Below are positions 36,540 through 49,039 of a stretch of DNA of 64,000 nucleotides, in pieces. The stretch is from Corella eumyota. Its lineage: Eukaryota > Chordata > Ascidiacea > Phlebobranchia > Corellidae. Both the position numbers and the translations under genes were made by a program. The notes beneath the pieces are model-generated. The model ran no database searches. It was not told where the DNA came from and worked only from the letters and a program-made list of their open reading frames with translations. Position 1 is the stretch's first letter; each line of letters opens with the position of its first letter. Where the stretch lies: assembly GCA_963082875.1 (NCBI GenBank), contig OY720100.1:2790001-2854000 (forward strand). The letters run 5' to 3'.

Positions 36540-37051
36540 TTTATTTGGGTTCTTTTAAGGCAAAATGTTTTGTTTTGAAATTCTCCTGGGACACGTGCAA
36601 ATCTTAAACAGGGGTTGTAATAAAATATCACGTAACTATGCAAAAAAGTATTACGCAATGATACCATGATGATACCGATTGAATTTTCAAGTCACTAATG
36701 TGTTTAGGGCAGAAAATAAAAAAAATTTCTAAAAATTGTTATAAAAAGAACTTCAACATGAAAACTTGATTAATACAGACGTTTGCTTTTAGATAAAATT
36801 GCATCTCCGATTTTGGTCATAAATATGTCATTACACAATTACAACGTGACTTTTGTTTAACGTTGAAGTAAACAACAACCTGACAAATCAAATTTTTGCA
36901 TAGAAAATATATTTATAGATACGTTTTGCTGACTATTTTATGTATAACAGATTATTAAGCATATGTTTATTAAATTGTGTAATTTTAATATAATTTACAA
37001 TTATTTAAGATCTGATTTAATCTAATTTAACATTGTGAAACCAAGAAAAAA
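36540..37051. promoter_or_regulatory. Head-to-head spacer between ACP1 and CCDC59
   Basis: 512 bp between two divergent start codons, probably holding both promoters. No TATA box or other element could be assigned with confidence. Confidence 0.5.
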
Positions 37052-37459
37052 ATGAGTCAAAAGCGAAAAAGAAATGTAAAAGATGTAATAGTTGATCCAC
37101 AAAAACTGAAGATTGTCCATGAATATAAGAAGATGGCCAGAAAAGAGAATCCAACAGGCTCAAAACAAGTTAGCGGCGGTAACTTTGAGAAAAAACGAAA
37201 AAAGGTGTTCAGTCAAACATCTAAAACAAACGATGTTATGATTGCTTACAAAACAAACTTAAAGAATAAAGAAAAAAAGAATAAAATAAAGATCGATAAA
37301 CAAGAACAAGAAAAAATAAAGGAGCAAAAAAGAAAAGAACGACATCAAATTCACAGGAAATTAAAAGAGCGAACTTCTAAAGGGCAACCGATCATGAAAA
37401 ATCAAATTGAACATTTATTAAACAAAATTGAGCAGAAAAAAGATATTTACTGCCCTTAA
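37052..37459 (+). CDS. CCDC59: CCDC59/TAP26-family protein, intronless
   Basis: A very basic 135-residue protein (MSQKRKRNVKDV start) rich in Lys, Arg and Glu, with a long charged helix in its second half. The C-terminal piece RTSKGQPIMKNQIEHLLNKI matches the conserved end of human CCDC59 (TAP26), where KKGQPVMNLQMEYLLQKI is recalled. The human protein is longer (241 residues). The family (with yeast Fyv7) is nuclear or nucleolar and linked to pre-rRNA processing; the mammalian protein also assists the lung factor TTF-1. The gene has no intron. Identity rests mainly on the C-terminal motif. Confidence 0.8.
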   Translation: MSQKRKRNVKDVIVDPQKLKIVHEYKKMARKENPTGSKQVSGGNFEKKRKKVFSQTSKTNDVMIAYKTNLKNKEKKNKIKIDKQEQEKIKEQKRKERHQIHRKLKERTSKGQPIMKNQIEHLLNKIEQKKDIYCP

Positions 37460-38499
37460 AAGCATATATAGTGTCTTTTAACCTTTCTTCTTGTATAATT
37501 TAAGGCTTTTTATTACAACGCATGATCAGCAATATAAATTCTTTATAAATACATTATCAAATTGCAATTGTAATAACTTTATTTAGTTTTTTTCTGACAT
37601 TTTTAAACAAATAGGGTTCATATAGCTATCACAATTTAACTTTATTATAATGTATGTTTTAGTGCTACAATTTACCTTTAACTTTCCAATAATAAATTAA
37701 CAAAACTTCTTATCTGTTGGTTTCAATCTAACTTTAAAGCACAATAATAAATTGGTTTATGATAATATATTTTTTATAAGTTTGAAACAAAAATATACAG
37801 AATTTGCTACAAAATTAGTTAAGTCATCAACCATTATTAAATTTAAATAAAAAACAAATATAAAAAGCTTCAACACAAAATAGTAGTTTTCAAAAGATTT
37901 TTGTTAGCTGTTTTTGTTATAAATATGGGACGGTAAAGAAAAATATTAATTACTATTTAAATTAAAATGTTGACAATGATTATTAATTGCACGCAAGCAC
38001 TAAATTAGATTTCTAATTATTCAAAAACTGGCCAAATAAAATAAAACAAAATTACAAGCACTAAAATAAAAATAGGGTATGATATATATATAAAGTAAAA
38101 CTTCACTTAGCTAAGAGAGATTCTCATTCAACTTTATATTAAGAGTATTAGGTAGTCTGGATTACATTAATGAATATACAGAATGGGGGAAGTTTGGTAA
38201 AATTGCACTGTAGCTAGCACCTTATAAAATGGAATTTATTTTAAACAAAAATGGCAGGATGAATTGAAAAGGTAAGTGTGTAATGTAAGTTGACCAAAAT
38301 CAGATTTATTGTTTGCATGTTTAAAATTTTTTAATTTGACCAAATTCTTTCAAAATTTTAATTTTATCAAATGTATAATGTTATTTGCCTATTGTATACA
38401 TACAGCTTTAAAACAGGAACATGGAGAATAGTGCAATTAACATTAGCTATGCTTTTGTAAAGCAACAATCATTGTAGGACCATTTATAGCTTGAAGAAA
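37460..38499. other. Shared 3' flank of CCDC59 and MB21D2
   Basis: About 1 kb of A+T-rich sequence between convergent stops. AATAAT/AATAAATT near 37685-37697 could end CCDC59. TTTATT at about 38229-38240 and 38308 are minus-strand AATAAA signals that could end MB21D2. No coding potential was seen. Confidence 0.45.
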
Positions 38500-41400
38500 T
38501 CAGTAAAATTTGCCATCGATTCGAAAATGTGGTTGTAGACTTTCATCATCTGGATTTAAAAACACAGAAATACTTTTGCCTGGGTTGCTGTCAACAAGTC
38601 TTCGCATTTTTTCAGCTAAATCAAGTTCTTGTCGTGAGTCTGTGCCCATTTCACTATTAATATCTCCATTGTTGCTTTAAAAAAGTTTAAAAAAAAATTC
38701 AATTTTGTGTTTTCCAAAGGGCATGCATTTATAAACCTCAATAATTTATTAATCTATTAAGTCAGATTTGTCAAATTAAAAAACAAATTTAAATATTAAT
38801 TAACACTTGGCAAACATGTAACTTAAACATAGTTTATAATACATAAATCGTTGTGTTTAAATATTCTAGCAAACACTTACCCGTTCATTTTTCTTGGATG
38901 TCTTTTTTCCATAGCTTTGTCATGATGTTCTTTTGTTAAATTTCTTGCATTTTTAACTTGGTCAACTGCATTTCTTACATGCTCAGCAGGATCACTTCTT
39001 ACCTTAAGTTAAAGAAATAGTTAAACTGAATTCATGGACTTAAATATACCTTCTGTTAAAAGTTAATAAGCAATTGGGTACGTACAAACCTATGGAAGGT
39101 TTGTACAAAAATTTTGTACAAACCTTCCATAGGTTATGTTTAGTAAAGCGTATAGAAAATTAAGTTATACTAAAAGAAAACAGTTTCATACTTATTAAGT
39201 TACACTAGAAATTTACAGTCTTATACTTTTTACCTACCATTAATACAACTTGACATAGTTTTAAGACCGTGGCATCATCAAGATGCCCAATCATGTTATA
39301 TTGTGGAATAAAATAATTAGGACAACTTCTGCTGAGTAAACACTGTAAAGTATCGTCTATTAAACCCAGCAACATTTCTGAAAGAGTTTCTTCAGATTCA
39401 AGGTAATGTCTTTTAACTCGATCGCAAGCCCATAATAATAATCCTCTAAGTATATACGGCTTCATTACCTAAATACAAATTTTAGTTAATTCAAATACCA
39501 TCATAAAACCTTGTCGATAGCCTACCCCACAGTTGGGATTGAAATTGTTGTAACAACCCTTAACTAATAGTAGCTTGCGATGATTTCCCCTTGCACCACA
39601 AACTGCAGTTTTATTTATTTGGCAGCAGATAAATTGGACATATGTTTACTAAGCTCCATTATATATCGATTTTCTAGGTATCTATATTCTAGTTTTTAGA
39701 AGAAACTAGTTAGCTGTAAATTAATTCTACATCAAACAAAATGGATTTTTAATTACTAAAATTTTAATGACAATTTATGAAGGATAATTAAAAAAATCAA
39801 TATTATTTGCTTTATATCAATTTTGCAAGCAGAATGCAATAAGAGATAACAGCATAATCATATAACTTAAAATATGAAGTAAGTCTTTAAAATCAATAGG
39901 ATCAATCACAGCAATAAATCTATTCATTGATTTACCCAAATAAGGTCAGTGTTTAAAAATAAATTAAAGTATTTATATATTAAAATAACTTTAAGGTGAA
40001 TAGTATTATGTTAGATGTTGCTATAAATAATTTATTTACTTTTAAAATAATATTAAGACATCAAAAGCCTACACTTGCCAATTATTTTAACTTAAAATAA
40101 ATAAACTAATAAGAATCTAGTTCTATTTTGTAATTTAACCCAGCATACAAAAACAAACACACACCTTTTTATAAACAAATTATGTTATTAGAAATCCATA
40201 AAAATGGAAATGAAGAAAATATGTTCAATTTATAACCATTCAAAATAAAAAAAAATGCCATTTGTAGTATGTGGATAAATTTCATGAGCAAATATTAGTT
40301 GAAAAGGGCGACGATATTACGACCAATAAAATCCCAATCGTGGCGAGCTATTGATAAGTAATTTAAGTAACAAAATTTAACTTACTTTACTATATCTAGC
40401 TAGGGATCTGTTCATCACAGCTTTAAATGCATAAAAAGTTTTCATAAATGCAGAAGGAATAAAACGTTTAAGTTGGACTTCACTTCGGGCAAACGATAAC
40501 CTCCATTCCATTTCATTATTCCCCACTAAACTACAAGCTGGGAGTAGGTGGAATCCAGTTATAACTGTAAATAAAGTTATACAGAATCAGTTGTTGATTT
40601 TTTTACCCTAAGTATCTGGGTTTAGCTTAGCAATTGTATCTAAGTGTAAATACCCTCACAAAGTAAGTGCTTGTTATTATAAAGTGAGCTTAAACAAAAG
40701 TTTAGTGTATATATAATTTAATTTTAAATAACAATTAATTAACAAATTTAAATAAAAAAATTTTTACACATAAATTAAGAAAAAAACACAAAATATGAAA
40801 ATTATGTGACCTCTTTCTTTATAATAGTAACAAAATTTAAATTCTAAACCAATATTCATTTTCAATTTAAGATCTCTAAACTTGGAATTTAAAAACAATG
40901 TTAAATAATTTACCTTCCTCTTCTGGTATAATCCCATCCCAGAAATGCATTTCTTGTAACCAGCCCATGGCTACAGCAGGCCAACCTCTGAAAGAAACAA
41001 CAGGAACAAGATCATATAATATTCTGGTGCCTCCATGACAAAGTATTATTGTTGTACAAACTCCATTCTGTTTCACTATCGATATGGTAGGTTGACCGCG
41101 TTTAGGGTTCAATTTAATTTCATCTGTTACCTTTAAAAATTTAAAATAGCTTGTTTTACTTAAGGTGGTTTTGTTATGTAGATTATTACATAGTGGTTTA
41201 AAAGAGTAGCTTACACTTACAGCAGACATAAACTACTTTAAACACTTTGTTTTTATTTTGTTTAATTTTTTAACATTTTTCAAAACATTTTAATACAAAC
41301 AACTTTAAGAAAATTATAATGAAGTTGTGGGCCAGGTAGTTAAAATTGATCCTACCTTTACAAGAGCATCACTAAACCACTGACAGACTTTAGGGGGTGA

Positions 41401-43417
41401 TAAAAAATGACTTGTCTCTTCATTTTGTTCAACTTTGCAACAACAAGGCTCCCACCTTGATACTGTTTCATCATCAAACAATCTGTTTAATATTTAATTT
41501 TTTTATAACATAATGGTAAACATGTTATGTCAACTTAATTTAGACTTAGACAATATAGAAATACTTGTTACTTTATCTCAAAAGTTAAATATTATGTTTA
41601 AATTGGAAGTTTAAATTTAACATTTAAGTTTTATTACAAAAAATAAAAATTGCAGTGCCAATAAACTCCCTTCAAAAAAAACCTGTGCCAATAAGCTACA
41701 TTCAAAAACATATTTTATAGCTTCCCATATCTTACTTTAAACTAAGCCAAGAATGGCAAGGAATGGAGTGTCTCATATCCAATACTACTGGTTGATTTCT
41801 GTCATGCAACTTTAATACAGGAACAAATAATGTGTAGTCCAGATCAAAATCATTACCTCTGTTAAAATAAAAAAATGTTTATGTTAAAAATTTTAATTGA
41901 AGTATTTATGGTATAAACATCTAAGAGTAATTTAAACTATAGTGTATTAAATAATTTTAAATTATAACAAAAATATAAGTGTAAGTTACATGTTTATATA
42001 TATAAAATTTATATTTTGGATATTTTTCGGGGGAGATGCTGTATTAAAACTTTTAAAACAAATATTTTGACATTTAAAGGCACTTAAATTACATTTAAAT
42101 TATATTTTACTATCTAAACTTCTTATTTATGTAGTAAACTTTTAATAACTTTAATAAAAGTTTACAAGACCATAAAAAGTCAAGTTTTTATTTGATAAGA
42201 ATCAAACACAGGCACAAAGAAGTAGCGGTTAGCTTAGACAAATATGTTATCAATTATTTATTTCTTGAAAAAGTTAGCAAGAATAAAATAATAAAACTAA
42301 GACTCCAAACCAATTACAAGTTGAATAAAGAATAATAATAAACAAATTGCCAATTAGGTGAAAAATTGACCTTAATTATATTTGGAACAATAAAATAAAA
42401 TAACAAAAGATACAAATTATTTAAAATAGTCCAAAAAATTGTAACAAATTTTACAATTAAATACGCTCTACAATAGCAATTACAATTTTAGACAAAAAAC
42501 AAAGTTCCGAAATACAAAATTAGTATAATGTATACATGTTCCTTTATATTGTAGTTAAGCATAAACGCATACAGATTTACAAACAAATCAATAGTTACAA
42601 TCACATTTATGTATATGACAGAATAATAAAATCATTTTAATATAGTTACCTTGTTAATTCTCCAGGTCCATCAACTTCGATATCAAGAGTTCCATCTCTA
42701 GCTCCACCCGACAGAAGTAAATATTCGTTTGCTATCGGTAGTTTGTTGTCTAATTTTTGAACATCACCTAAAAAACAATATGACATTAATTTAATGATTT
42801 CTATATAGAAAACATTGTGCACGTTTTAACATAACATTTTATAATATTTTTCAAGCTCATCGAAATTTTAGTTAAAGAAAATACAAAGACGATGCTTAGA
42901 AGGCGAATCTTATTAAAAAAATAAATAAAAAAATTAAAAAACTGTTTCCTTTTTCGAAAATAATTACATTTGTAAATAAAAACACAAAATTTTAATATTA
43001 TTAATACCAAACCGATTTAACTGTTACTATACAAAAAAGATATATAGGCTATATACATTTAGCAAAAAAGTTATAATGCAATTGACCTAAAATATTAAAA
43101 ATATGCTCCTTCATAACATGAACCTCCATTGCCATCTGATCATCAAATTCATGTCGATCATATTCATCAAAAATATTAATTAGTTTCTCCAATCTGTCCA
43201 TACTACAACCAGATCTGAATAATAAAAATACAACTTTTAAATAAAAAAATACAACCGCAGTTTTTAAGTCTAATAAATAGAACAAAATTTCCTCTTTTAA
43301 TAAATTTTTAATAAAAATCATAATTTTGCTTGAAATAAATAAAGAAAACTTATAGCAAATATATTTAAACATTAGGTACCTGAAATCTATTTTTTCAAAG
43401 TGATTTTCGTCCGCCAT
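38500..43417 (-). CDS. MB21D2: MB21D2, Mab-21/cGAS-fold nucleotidyltransferase-like protein, ten exons
   Basis: Exons 43417-43380, 43214-43087, 42767-42650, 41858-41736, 41482-41356, 41130-40914, 40564-40386, 39468-39238, 39002-38881 and 38674-38500 join in phase to 485 residues (human 491). It follows human MB21D2 from end to end: DFRSGCSMDRLEKLI, LPIANEYLLLSGGARDGTLD, DFDLDYTLFVPVLKLHDRNQ, LDMRHSIPCHSWLSL, ILYDLVPVVSFRGWPAVA, EWRLSFARSEVQLKRF, CPNYFIPQYNMI, VRSDPAEHVRNAV and the tail NPGKSISVFLNPDD. The family shares the cGAS/OAS fold. D100 and D102 in NDFDLDY sit where catalytic acids are expected, after an SGG turn. Biochemical function of MB21D2 is not established. It is head to head with AFG1L. 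Confidence 0.95.
39087..39135. repeat. Perfect 49-bp palindrome in an MB21D2 intron
   Basis: A 24-base arm (39087-39110, beginning AACCTATGGAAGG) and its exact reverse complement (39112-39135) are separated by a single base. It lies in the intron 39003-39237. Transcribed RNA could form a near loop-free hairpin and the DNA a cruciform. Confidence 0.95.
39580..39695 (+). repeat. CACCACAAA-type interspersed repeat, copy 2
   Basis: TTGCACCACAAACTGCAG plus T-run, then TTTACTAAGCTCCATTATAT, in the same order as the copy at 35355. It lies in MB21D2 intron 7. Confidence 0.5.
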
Positions 43418-43943
43418 GTTTACAGAACAAGTATAAATCCCGTTTAATATTTTCTTCCTAGTTCATAGACAATTTCAACACCTTTTCTTGTATATATAAA
43501 TAAATCTCTTACTAATTTTAAAAATAAACTTACAATACACGTTTTATGGTGGCCGATAGCAAAACTAAAATGAAATCACGTAGCATAAAAATAACCTTTT
43601 TTGATATTTTTAAGAGAAATTCCCATACAGTATTGTAAGAAATAGTAAGTAAAAAGATACCATAGGTTTAATTTAGGTACAAAATATTACTAATATAAAC
43701 ATAAAATATATTTTAAACTTGATTGTACTTCCATTTTTTTAAATTTTGGCGTAAAAATTAACAAAAATTAATAAAACCGCCGGCAAAATTATTCAACCAT
43801 AAAAGTTCCTTTTTTCTTTTTTACAGCTGTATCTACTCTACTGTGACCAAATTACGTAATCAATTTTGTTTTTATAAATAATGTTGCGTTGTAGTATTAG
43901 TTAACAAAACGTTTTGTTTTGTGTTTTTAAACGTGTGTAAATA
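43418..43943. promoter_or_regulatory. Head-to-head spacer between MB21D2 and AFG1L
   Basis: 526 bp between divergent start codons, presumably a bidirectional promoter. No specific site could be assigned. Confidence 0.5.
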
Positions 43944-46900
43944 ATGAGAAAGGTGGTTAACAGCATTGTACAAAGACGACAGCTTTTAAACAACTTATTT
44001 TTTTACAATGTGACTGTAAGTAGAAATATACGAACCAACGAAAAACAGAATTATGGACATGTGCTTTTTTCATCTAAAAGTAAGTGTTAGCACTTTGCCA
44101 AACTAAGGTTCTATTTTTTGTTTAACTTAACTAATATAATGTTATATTATGCATTCAATTTTAAAGGCAAATATAGAAAATACTGTATTTAAATGTTTTT
44201 TATTCAAAAAATAAATTTAAATTTTTTGTTATTTAAAGATCCAAAACAACTTTATACCACAAACTTTCACACTACCTCTACACACTTCAATAAAAACATA
44301 AGAAAATTAACTGTGGAAAATGTTATTGCGGGAATAAATGAATCAACTACACCAGAGCAAATATTTAATGAACTTATTTCACTTGAATTAATTGAACCTG
44401 ATGCCAGACAAACTGCAGTTGTTGCAAAATTACAAAAACTATCTGAAATTCTGAACGGTTACGAATCTTCTACAACAGCTTCTGGATTTTTCAATAATGT
44501 AAGTCATATAATTTATTTAAAAAAAAACATAATATTTTTGTTAGCTTTATTTTATTTAAGAAATACTTACCTTTACAGTTATTTTCAAAATCGAAAAAGA
44601 GATCGCCAAATGGTCTTTACATTTATGGAAATGTAGGAACTGGTAAAACGATGTTAATGGATTTTTTTTATTTATGTGTAAATGTGCCGAGGAAGAAAAG
44701 AATTCATTTTCATGAATTTATGTTGGATGTTCATAAACGTAAGAAATTAAAAAGTTTTTAGAATAATAAAAATATAAAAAAATTTAAAAACTAAATAGAA
44801 AGAAATGTAAGCTAGTGCTAAACTAAAACCTAACATGAAAAGTATAAAAATAATATTTTTTTACTCATGTGATATTTTAGATTTTTACTGATAAACTTGA
44901 CTGATTGAATGTTTTTTGTATCAGGTATACATAGGTTAAAACAAGGATTAACTAGACATCATGGAACAAAACCAATCCCATATGATCCTATTGGACCAGT
45001 TGCAAAAGAAATCAGCACTGAAACATCTTTGCTTTGTTTTGATGAATTTCAGGTATTCACCTCTAATCTACATTTGTGTTGAATATTTTTGAACTTTGTT
45101 AGCATGCAAATAGTCTCATAGGCCTTTATAAAAATGGACATTTTTACCTTTTTTAAATTTTTGGTATTATTTTCAGGTAACTGATATTGCTGATGCCATG
45201 ATATTGAAAAGATTATTCACAGAATTATTTGATAATGGAATAGTTATGGTCGCAACAAGTAATAGACCCCCAATAGGTAACTTAAACTGCATTGGACTCT
45301 TTTTTAAAGAGTGTTTTTTTAGCCTATGCATTTGCATTCTTTTTATAAATTTTTGCTCAGGCCTATTTAAAATCCTAAATTGTGTTTTTAGAATCAATAA
45401 AAGTTTTATTATTTTTGTTTAGATTTATATAAAGGTGGATTACAAAGAAGTAATTTTGTTCCTTTTATTGAAACTTTAAAGAAAAATTGTGATGAGTTTT
45501 GTATTGATTCGGTGATGGATTATAGGATGACTGGACCTCCAGTAGATGGAAAAGTGTTTTTATTGTAAGTTTATAAACTAAAGTAAAATTTTAGTTTGTT
45601 TTTTAGTATTCTGGATTTTAATTTATCAAAACTTAATGTGCAAGAGGCTATATTGTTACAAATTTATTTGTTTTAGTCGATTGCCCGCCCTGCGATTTGC
45701 AGCACATAGTTAATTCGTGTCTGTTCAAATTTATGTGATACCACAAACAACAGTTTTTTAATTTTAAAAGCTTGTAAAATTGTACATAGCTACATATGTC
45801 TAAATCGGCAACTAAGCCTTGATATATATACATTTATGATTAAAACTATTTTTTTTTTTTTTTAATCTCTTTTGATTTTAGAACCTCAGACCCAATGGTA
45901 GAAAAGCACATGGACGAAATCTTTAACTACCATGTTTTACTACAAGAAAATTTACCCCTAGATGAACTAATACCTCATACTAGAACTTTAACAATATTAA
46001 AGCGAGAATTAAAAATTCAAAAATGTGCTGGGAGAGTTGCAGATTTTACTTTTGAAGAAATGTGTATGCAGGTAAAGAATAACTTTATGATTTAGCAATT
46101 TACTAACTATTTAATTTGACCTTCAAACTGAAAAATGTAAATAATTTGGTGTCTTAGTAGGAAAATGTGTTATTTATTTCTATATGGTCAATCATAAATT
46201 CTGTATCTTTCACTTTGTAATTCTATTAATTATTAACATACGTAGTTACATGATGTTTTTCTCTAAGGCGGTTGGTGCAATTGATTACATTGAAATAGCC
46301 AAAGAATTTGATATTGTGTTAATAAGAAATATTCCAAAAATGAATATATTTCGAAAGGCCGAAGCAAGAAGATTTATAACTATGATCGACACCTTTTATG
46401 ATGCAAAGGTTATATTTATCTTTACACTCATGTTTGTTCAATTGTGGTGACAAGGTTTTATCACTTTCATTTTCATTGTCAAAGAAACATATTGTGTTTG
46501 ATTTTATAAATTCAAGTAAATAAAATAGGTCTATGCCTACTACTATTAACCTTCAATGCCAAACTTTTGTAAAATAGCATTTTATTTGTAACAGTAAAAC
46601 TATTGTTTGTCATACACAACTTTAAAACTATCAAACTGTATTTTTCTTACTTTGATTTTTAAAGTCTTGATTTTTAATAATTTTTATCATCCAAACAGAT
46701 TGGTGTGATAATATCTGCTGAGGTGGAAATTAATGAGTTGTTTGTTAATGCAACTGAAGATGAAAAGAAAATTATGCTGCAAGAAAACTCAATTATTTTA
46801 GATGATTTAAAAATTGACGAGGTATATTCATTTATGATATTTTATTGCCTTCCATATATTTAACATTAAACTGTTACTTTATATTTAAAATTTTACTTTT

Positions 46901-47411
46901 TAGCAAAATAGTTAAAAACTGTTAACATAACTATTTGATCCACACTGGTCTCTTGTTGGAGTGCTCTTAACTATGTTGCCATTAACGGTATAAACTACTA
47001 CTGAGCCAACACTTAACCAGCAGCAGTTATCGGGCATTTATAATCTATAATATCTCAAACTGCCAAAGGCAACTCACAACTTGGTCAGGGTAACTGATGT
47101 TACTCTATGTTTAGGTCATGAAATCAACCTTCTGAAAAATGATAAACTAAATATTAACAAGCAATTTATCTTGGTAACTGATTTGGAAATTTATTTTTGG
47201 TGTAAACAGGCCTTGATTATTTCTTAACCTTTTATTGATATAAATACATGTTTCAAAAACTTTTTTTTTTGATGTTCAGGAAACTACTTCAACAGATTTA
47301 AATGTTTTCTCTGGTGAAGAAGAACAGTTTGCATTTTCTCGTGCTCTGTCACGATTAAACGAAATGAGAAGCAATAATTATTGGAAAGAAGTTAAACTTG
47401 TCCCTAAATAA
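43944..47411 (+). CDS. AFG1L: AFG1-like mitochondrial ATPase, ten exons
   Basis: Exons 43944-44079, 44239-44498, 44579-44738, 44925-45052, 45177-45276, 45423-45564, 45882-46071, 46268-46408, 46699-46821 and 47280-47411 join in phase to 503 residues (human AFG1L 481). The basic, Arg-rich N-terminus ([15 protein letters not shown]) fits a mitochondrial targeting peptide. Walker A is GNVGTGKT (149-156), Walker B is LLCFDEFQ (221-228), and [10 protein letters not shown] is the sensor region. [18 protein letters not shown] and DYRMTG are AFG1 signatures. This AAA+ protein takes part in mitochondrial protein quality control, including turnover of respiratory-complex subunits. An AATAAA at about 47548-47556 is a likely polyadenylation signal. 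Confidence 0.96.
45690..45835 (+). repeat. Possible third copy of the CACCACAAA-type repeat
   Basis: GATACCACAAACAACAG plus T-run in AFG1L intron 6 resembles the copies at 35355 and 39580, but the downstream match is weak. Confidence 0.3.
46938..47140 (+). mobile_element. tRNA-derived SINE-like copy, family 1, 5'-truncated
   Basis: Shares with the 15905 copy the stretches CCAGCAGCAGTTATCGGGCA, TCTCAAACTGCCAAAGGCAA and GATGTTACTCTATGTTTAGG. The tRNA-like head is missing or unrecognisable. It lies in the last AFG1L intron. Confidence 0.65.
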
Positions 47412-48016
47412 TATTTATTTTATTTGCTTTTAGGAAATGCATGTTTATTTATTTTACATTTTACAGTATTTTTAACTTTTTGTTTTATCTTATATATATG
47501 GGTATGGTTTTATAAGCTATGCATAACATGTTTAGCCAACAGTATTTAAATAAAACATTTTAGTTAGAAAACTGTGGGTGTTAAAAATATTCTTAGTCAT
47601 TTTAAGAGATACCAAAAACACTTGTTCATGTTTTGAATGCGATATATAAATTTATTTGATAATAATTATAGAAATATAGGAGTAAAAAATAATGATAATG
47701 AAACTTAATAAAAATATGCTAACTGCAAAAAACACTGCCATACTTATGCTCATTAAAATTAAAAATAAATCACCAGAAATTTAAGATTTACACAAAATTA
47801 AACAATGTTTTATATAAATAGGGATTGTAAAATTTGTTCAGAATAAAATATTTTTAGAGTAAAATGCCACATTAATTTAAAAAATTACACAATAATTTGT
47901 AATATTTACATATATAGGTTTGATTAAGCTTACAGATTTGATGTCATATATGTGGCACATTAACAGCAATTGCACAATTTTGAATTTAAATGAAAACAGT
48001 AATAAAAATATGAAGT
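47412..48016. other. Shared 3' flank of AFG1L and WDR45B
   Basis: About 600 bp between convergent stop codons, A+T-rich, with AATAAA near 47548-47556 on the plus strand. TTTATT near 47651-47657 is a possible minus-strand signal. No coding potential was seen. Confidence 0.5.
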
Positions 48017-49039
48017 TTATTTATCGTCGGTCATTTCTAAGAAATGAGTAAAAATATCTCTCGTACAATCTCCATTTGATTTAAATGAATATTTGTAGTA
48101 TGTTCCATTCATACAAATAGCTATTACTGAGTTGGAATCGGAGCTAAAAGCACAGATACATTGTGATGATCCTGGCACGTTAAACCGGCCGAAGCTCCAT
48201 TTGCTGTTGAAGTATTTTGGCAAAAAGCGAGCGCCAGAGCCCGACGCTTTATTATTAGTATTAGCGTTGTCAGGTTTGTCTTCTACATTAAATATATGAA
48301 CTGTTCCATGATCACTTGATGCGCACAGTAGTGTAGATTCAACATTAAAATTAATGCAATAGATCTTTGCATTGCCAGATCCCCTTCTTAACTCGAAAAC
48401 TTGCTTTCCATTAGAGGTATCAAAGATCCTGATCAGGGTTCCTTTTAAAGATGCTGTTGCAAGCCTAGTGCCATGAAGATTAAGTGAGAGGCATGATATC
48501 GGACCTTCATGGCAGGATGTTTCTATCGGAGGATCATCTGTTTTTCCAAGATCAACAATTTGTACACTTCCTGTTTTCTTTGCTGGAAAAATTAAAATTG
48601 AATTACTGCTGCTTGGGCATAATTGGCACAGACCTTCGGGGTTGTATGTTGTCTCAAACACGTGAAGTTGCTGAGGATTTTGAGTGAACGTAAATACTTT
48701 GATTAATCGATCCAAAGCAACAACAATTCGGTCTCTTCGAAGACGCACACTTCTTACATCTGATGTAAATGTTAATTCAATAACTGTTTTCTTCTTTAAA
48801 TCATCCCAGATCATGACCTTGTTTCGGGGAAACTGTGGAACCGTCCCACCGCCAACAAGTGCTAAGTAATTACAACGAAAAAGCATTTCAATATGGCCAA
48901 TACCTCCTCCACCTATATCAAAATCTTGGCTTTCTTTTTCCTTTAGCGGGTGTGAATTATAAACCTTGAAACCATTTTGTAAACCGCACACGAAACAACC
49001 TTGGTCCTGATTAAACGCACAGCACAAAATATTAGACAT
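48017..49039 (-). CDS. WDR45B: WIPI3-type PROPPIN (WDR45B), intronless
   Basis: A complete 340-residue seven-bladed beta-propeller (human WIPI3 344). It starts [20 protein letters not shown] and contains [25 protein letters not shown] and KVMIWDD. The phosphoinositide-binding LRRG motif is at residues 217-220, followed by [15 protein letters not shown] and [15 protein letters not shown]; it ends [10 protein letters not shown]. The LRRG form and the C-terminal FLEMTDDK point to WIPI3 rather than WIPI1/2. The protein binds PI3P and PI(3,5)P2 and acts in autophagosome formation and lipid transfer. The whole reading frame is one exon, whereas the human gene has many introns. Confidence 0.97.
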   Translation of the reverse strand: MSNILCCAFNQDQGCFVCGLQNGFKVYNSHPLKEKESQDFDIGGGGIGHIEMLFRCNYLALVGGGTVPQFPRNKVMIWDDLKKKTVIELTFTSDVRSVRLRRDRIVVALDRLIKVFTFTQNPQQLHVFETTYNPEGLCQLCPSSSNSILIFPAKKTGSVQIVDLGKTDDPPIETSCHEGPISCLSLNLHGTRLATASLKGTLIRIFDTSNGKQVFELRRGSGNAKIYCINFNVESTLLCASSDHGTVHIFNVEDKPDNANTNNKASGSGARFLPKYFNSKWSFGRFNVPGSSQCICAFSSDSNSVIAICMNGTYYKYSFKSNGDCTRDIFTHFLEMTDDK

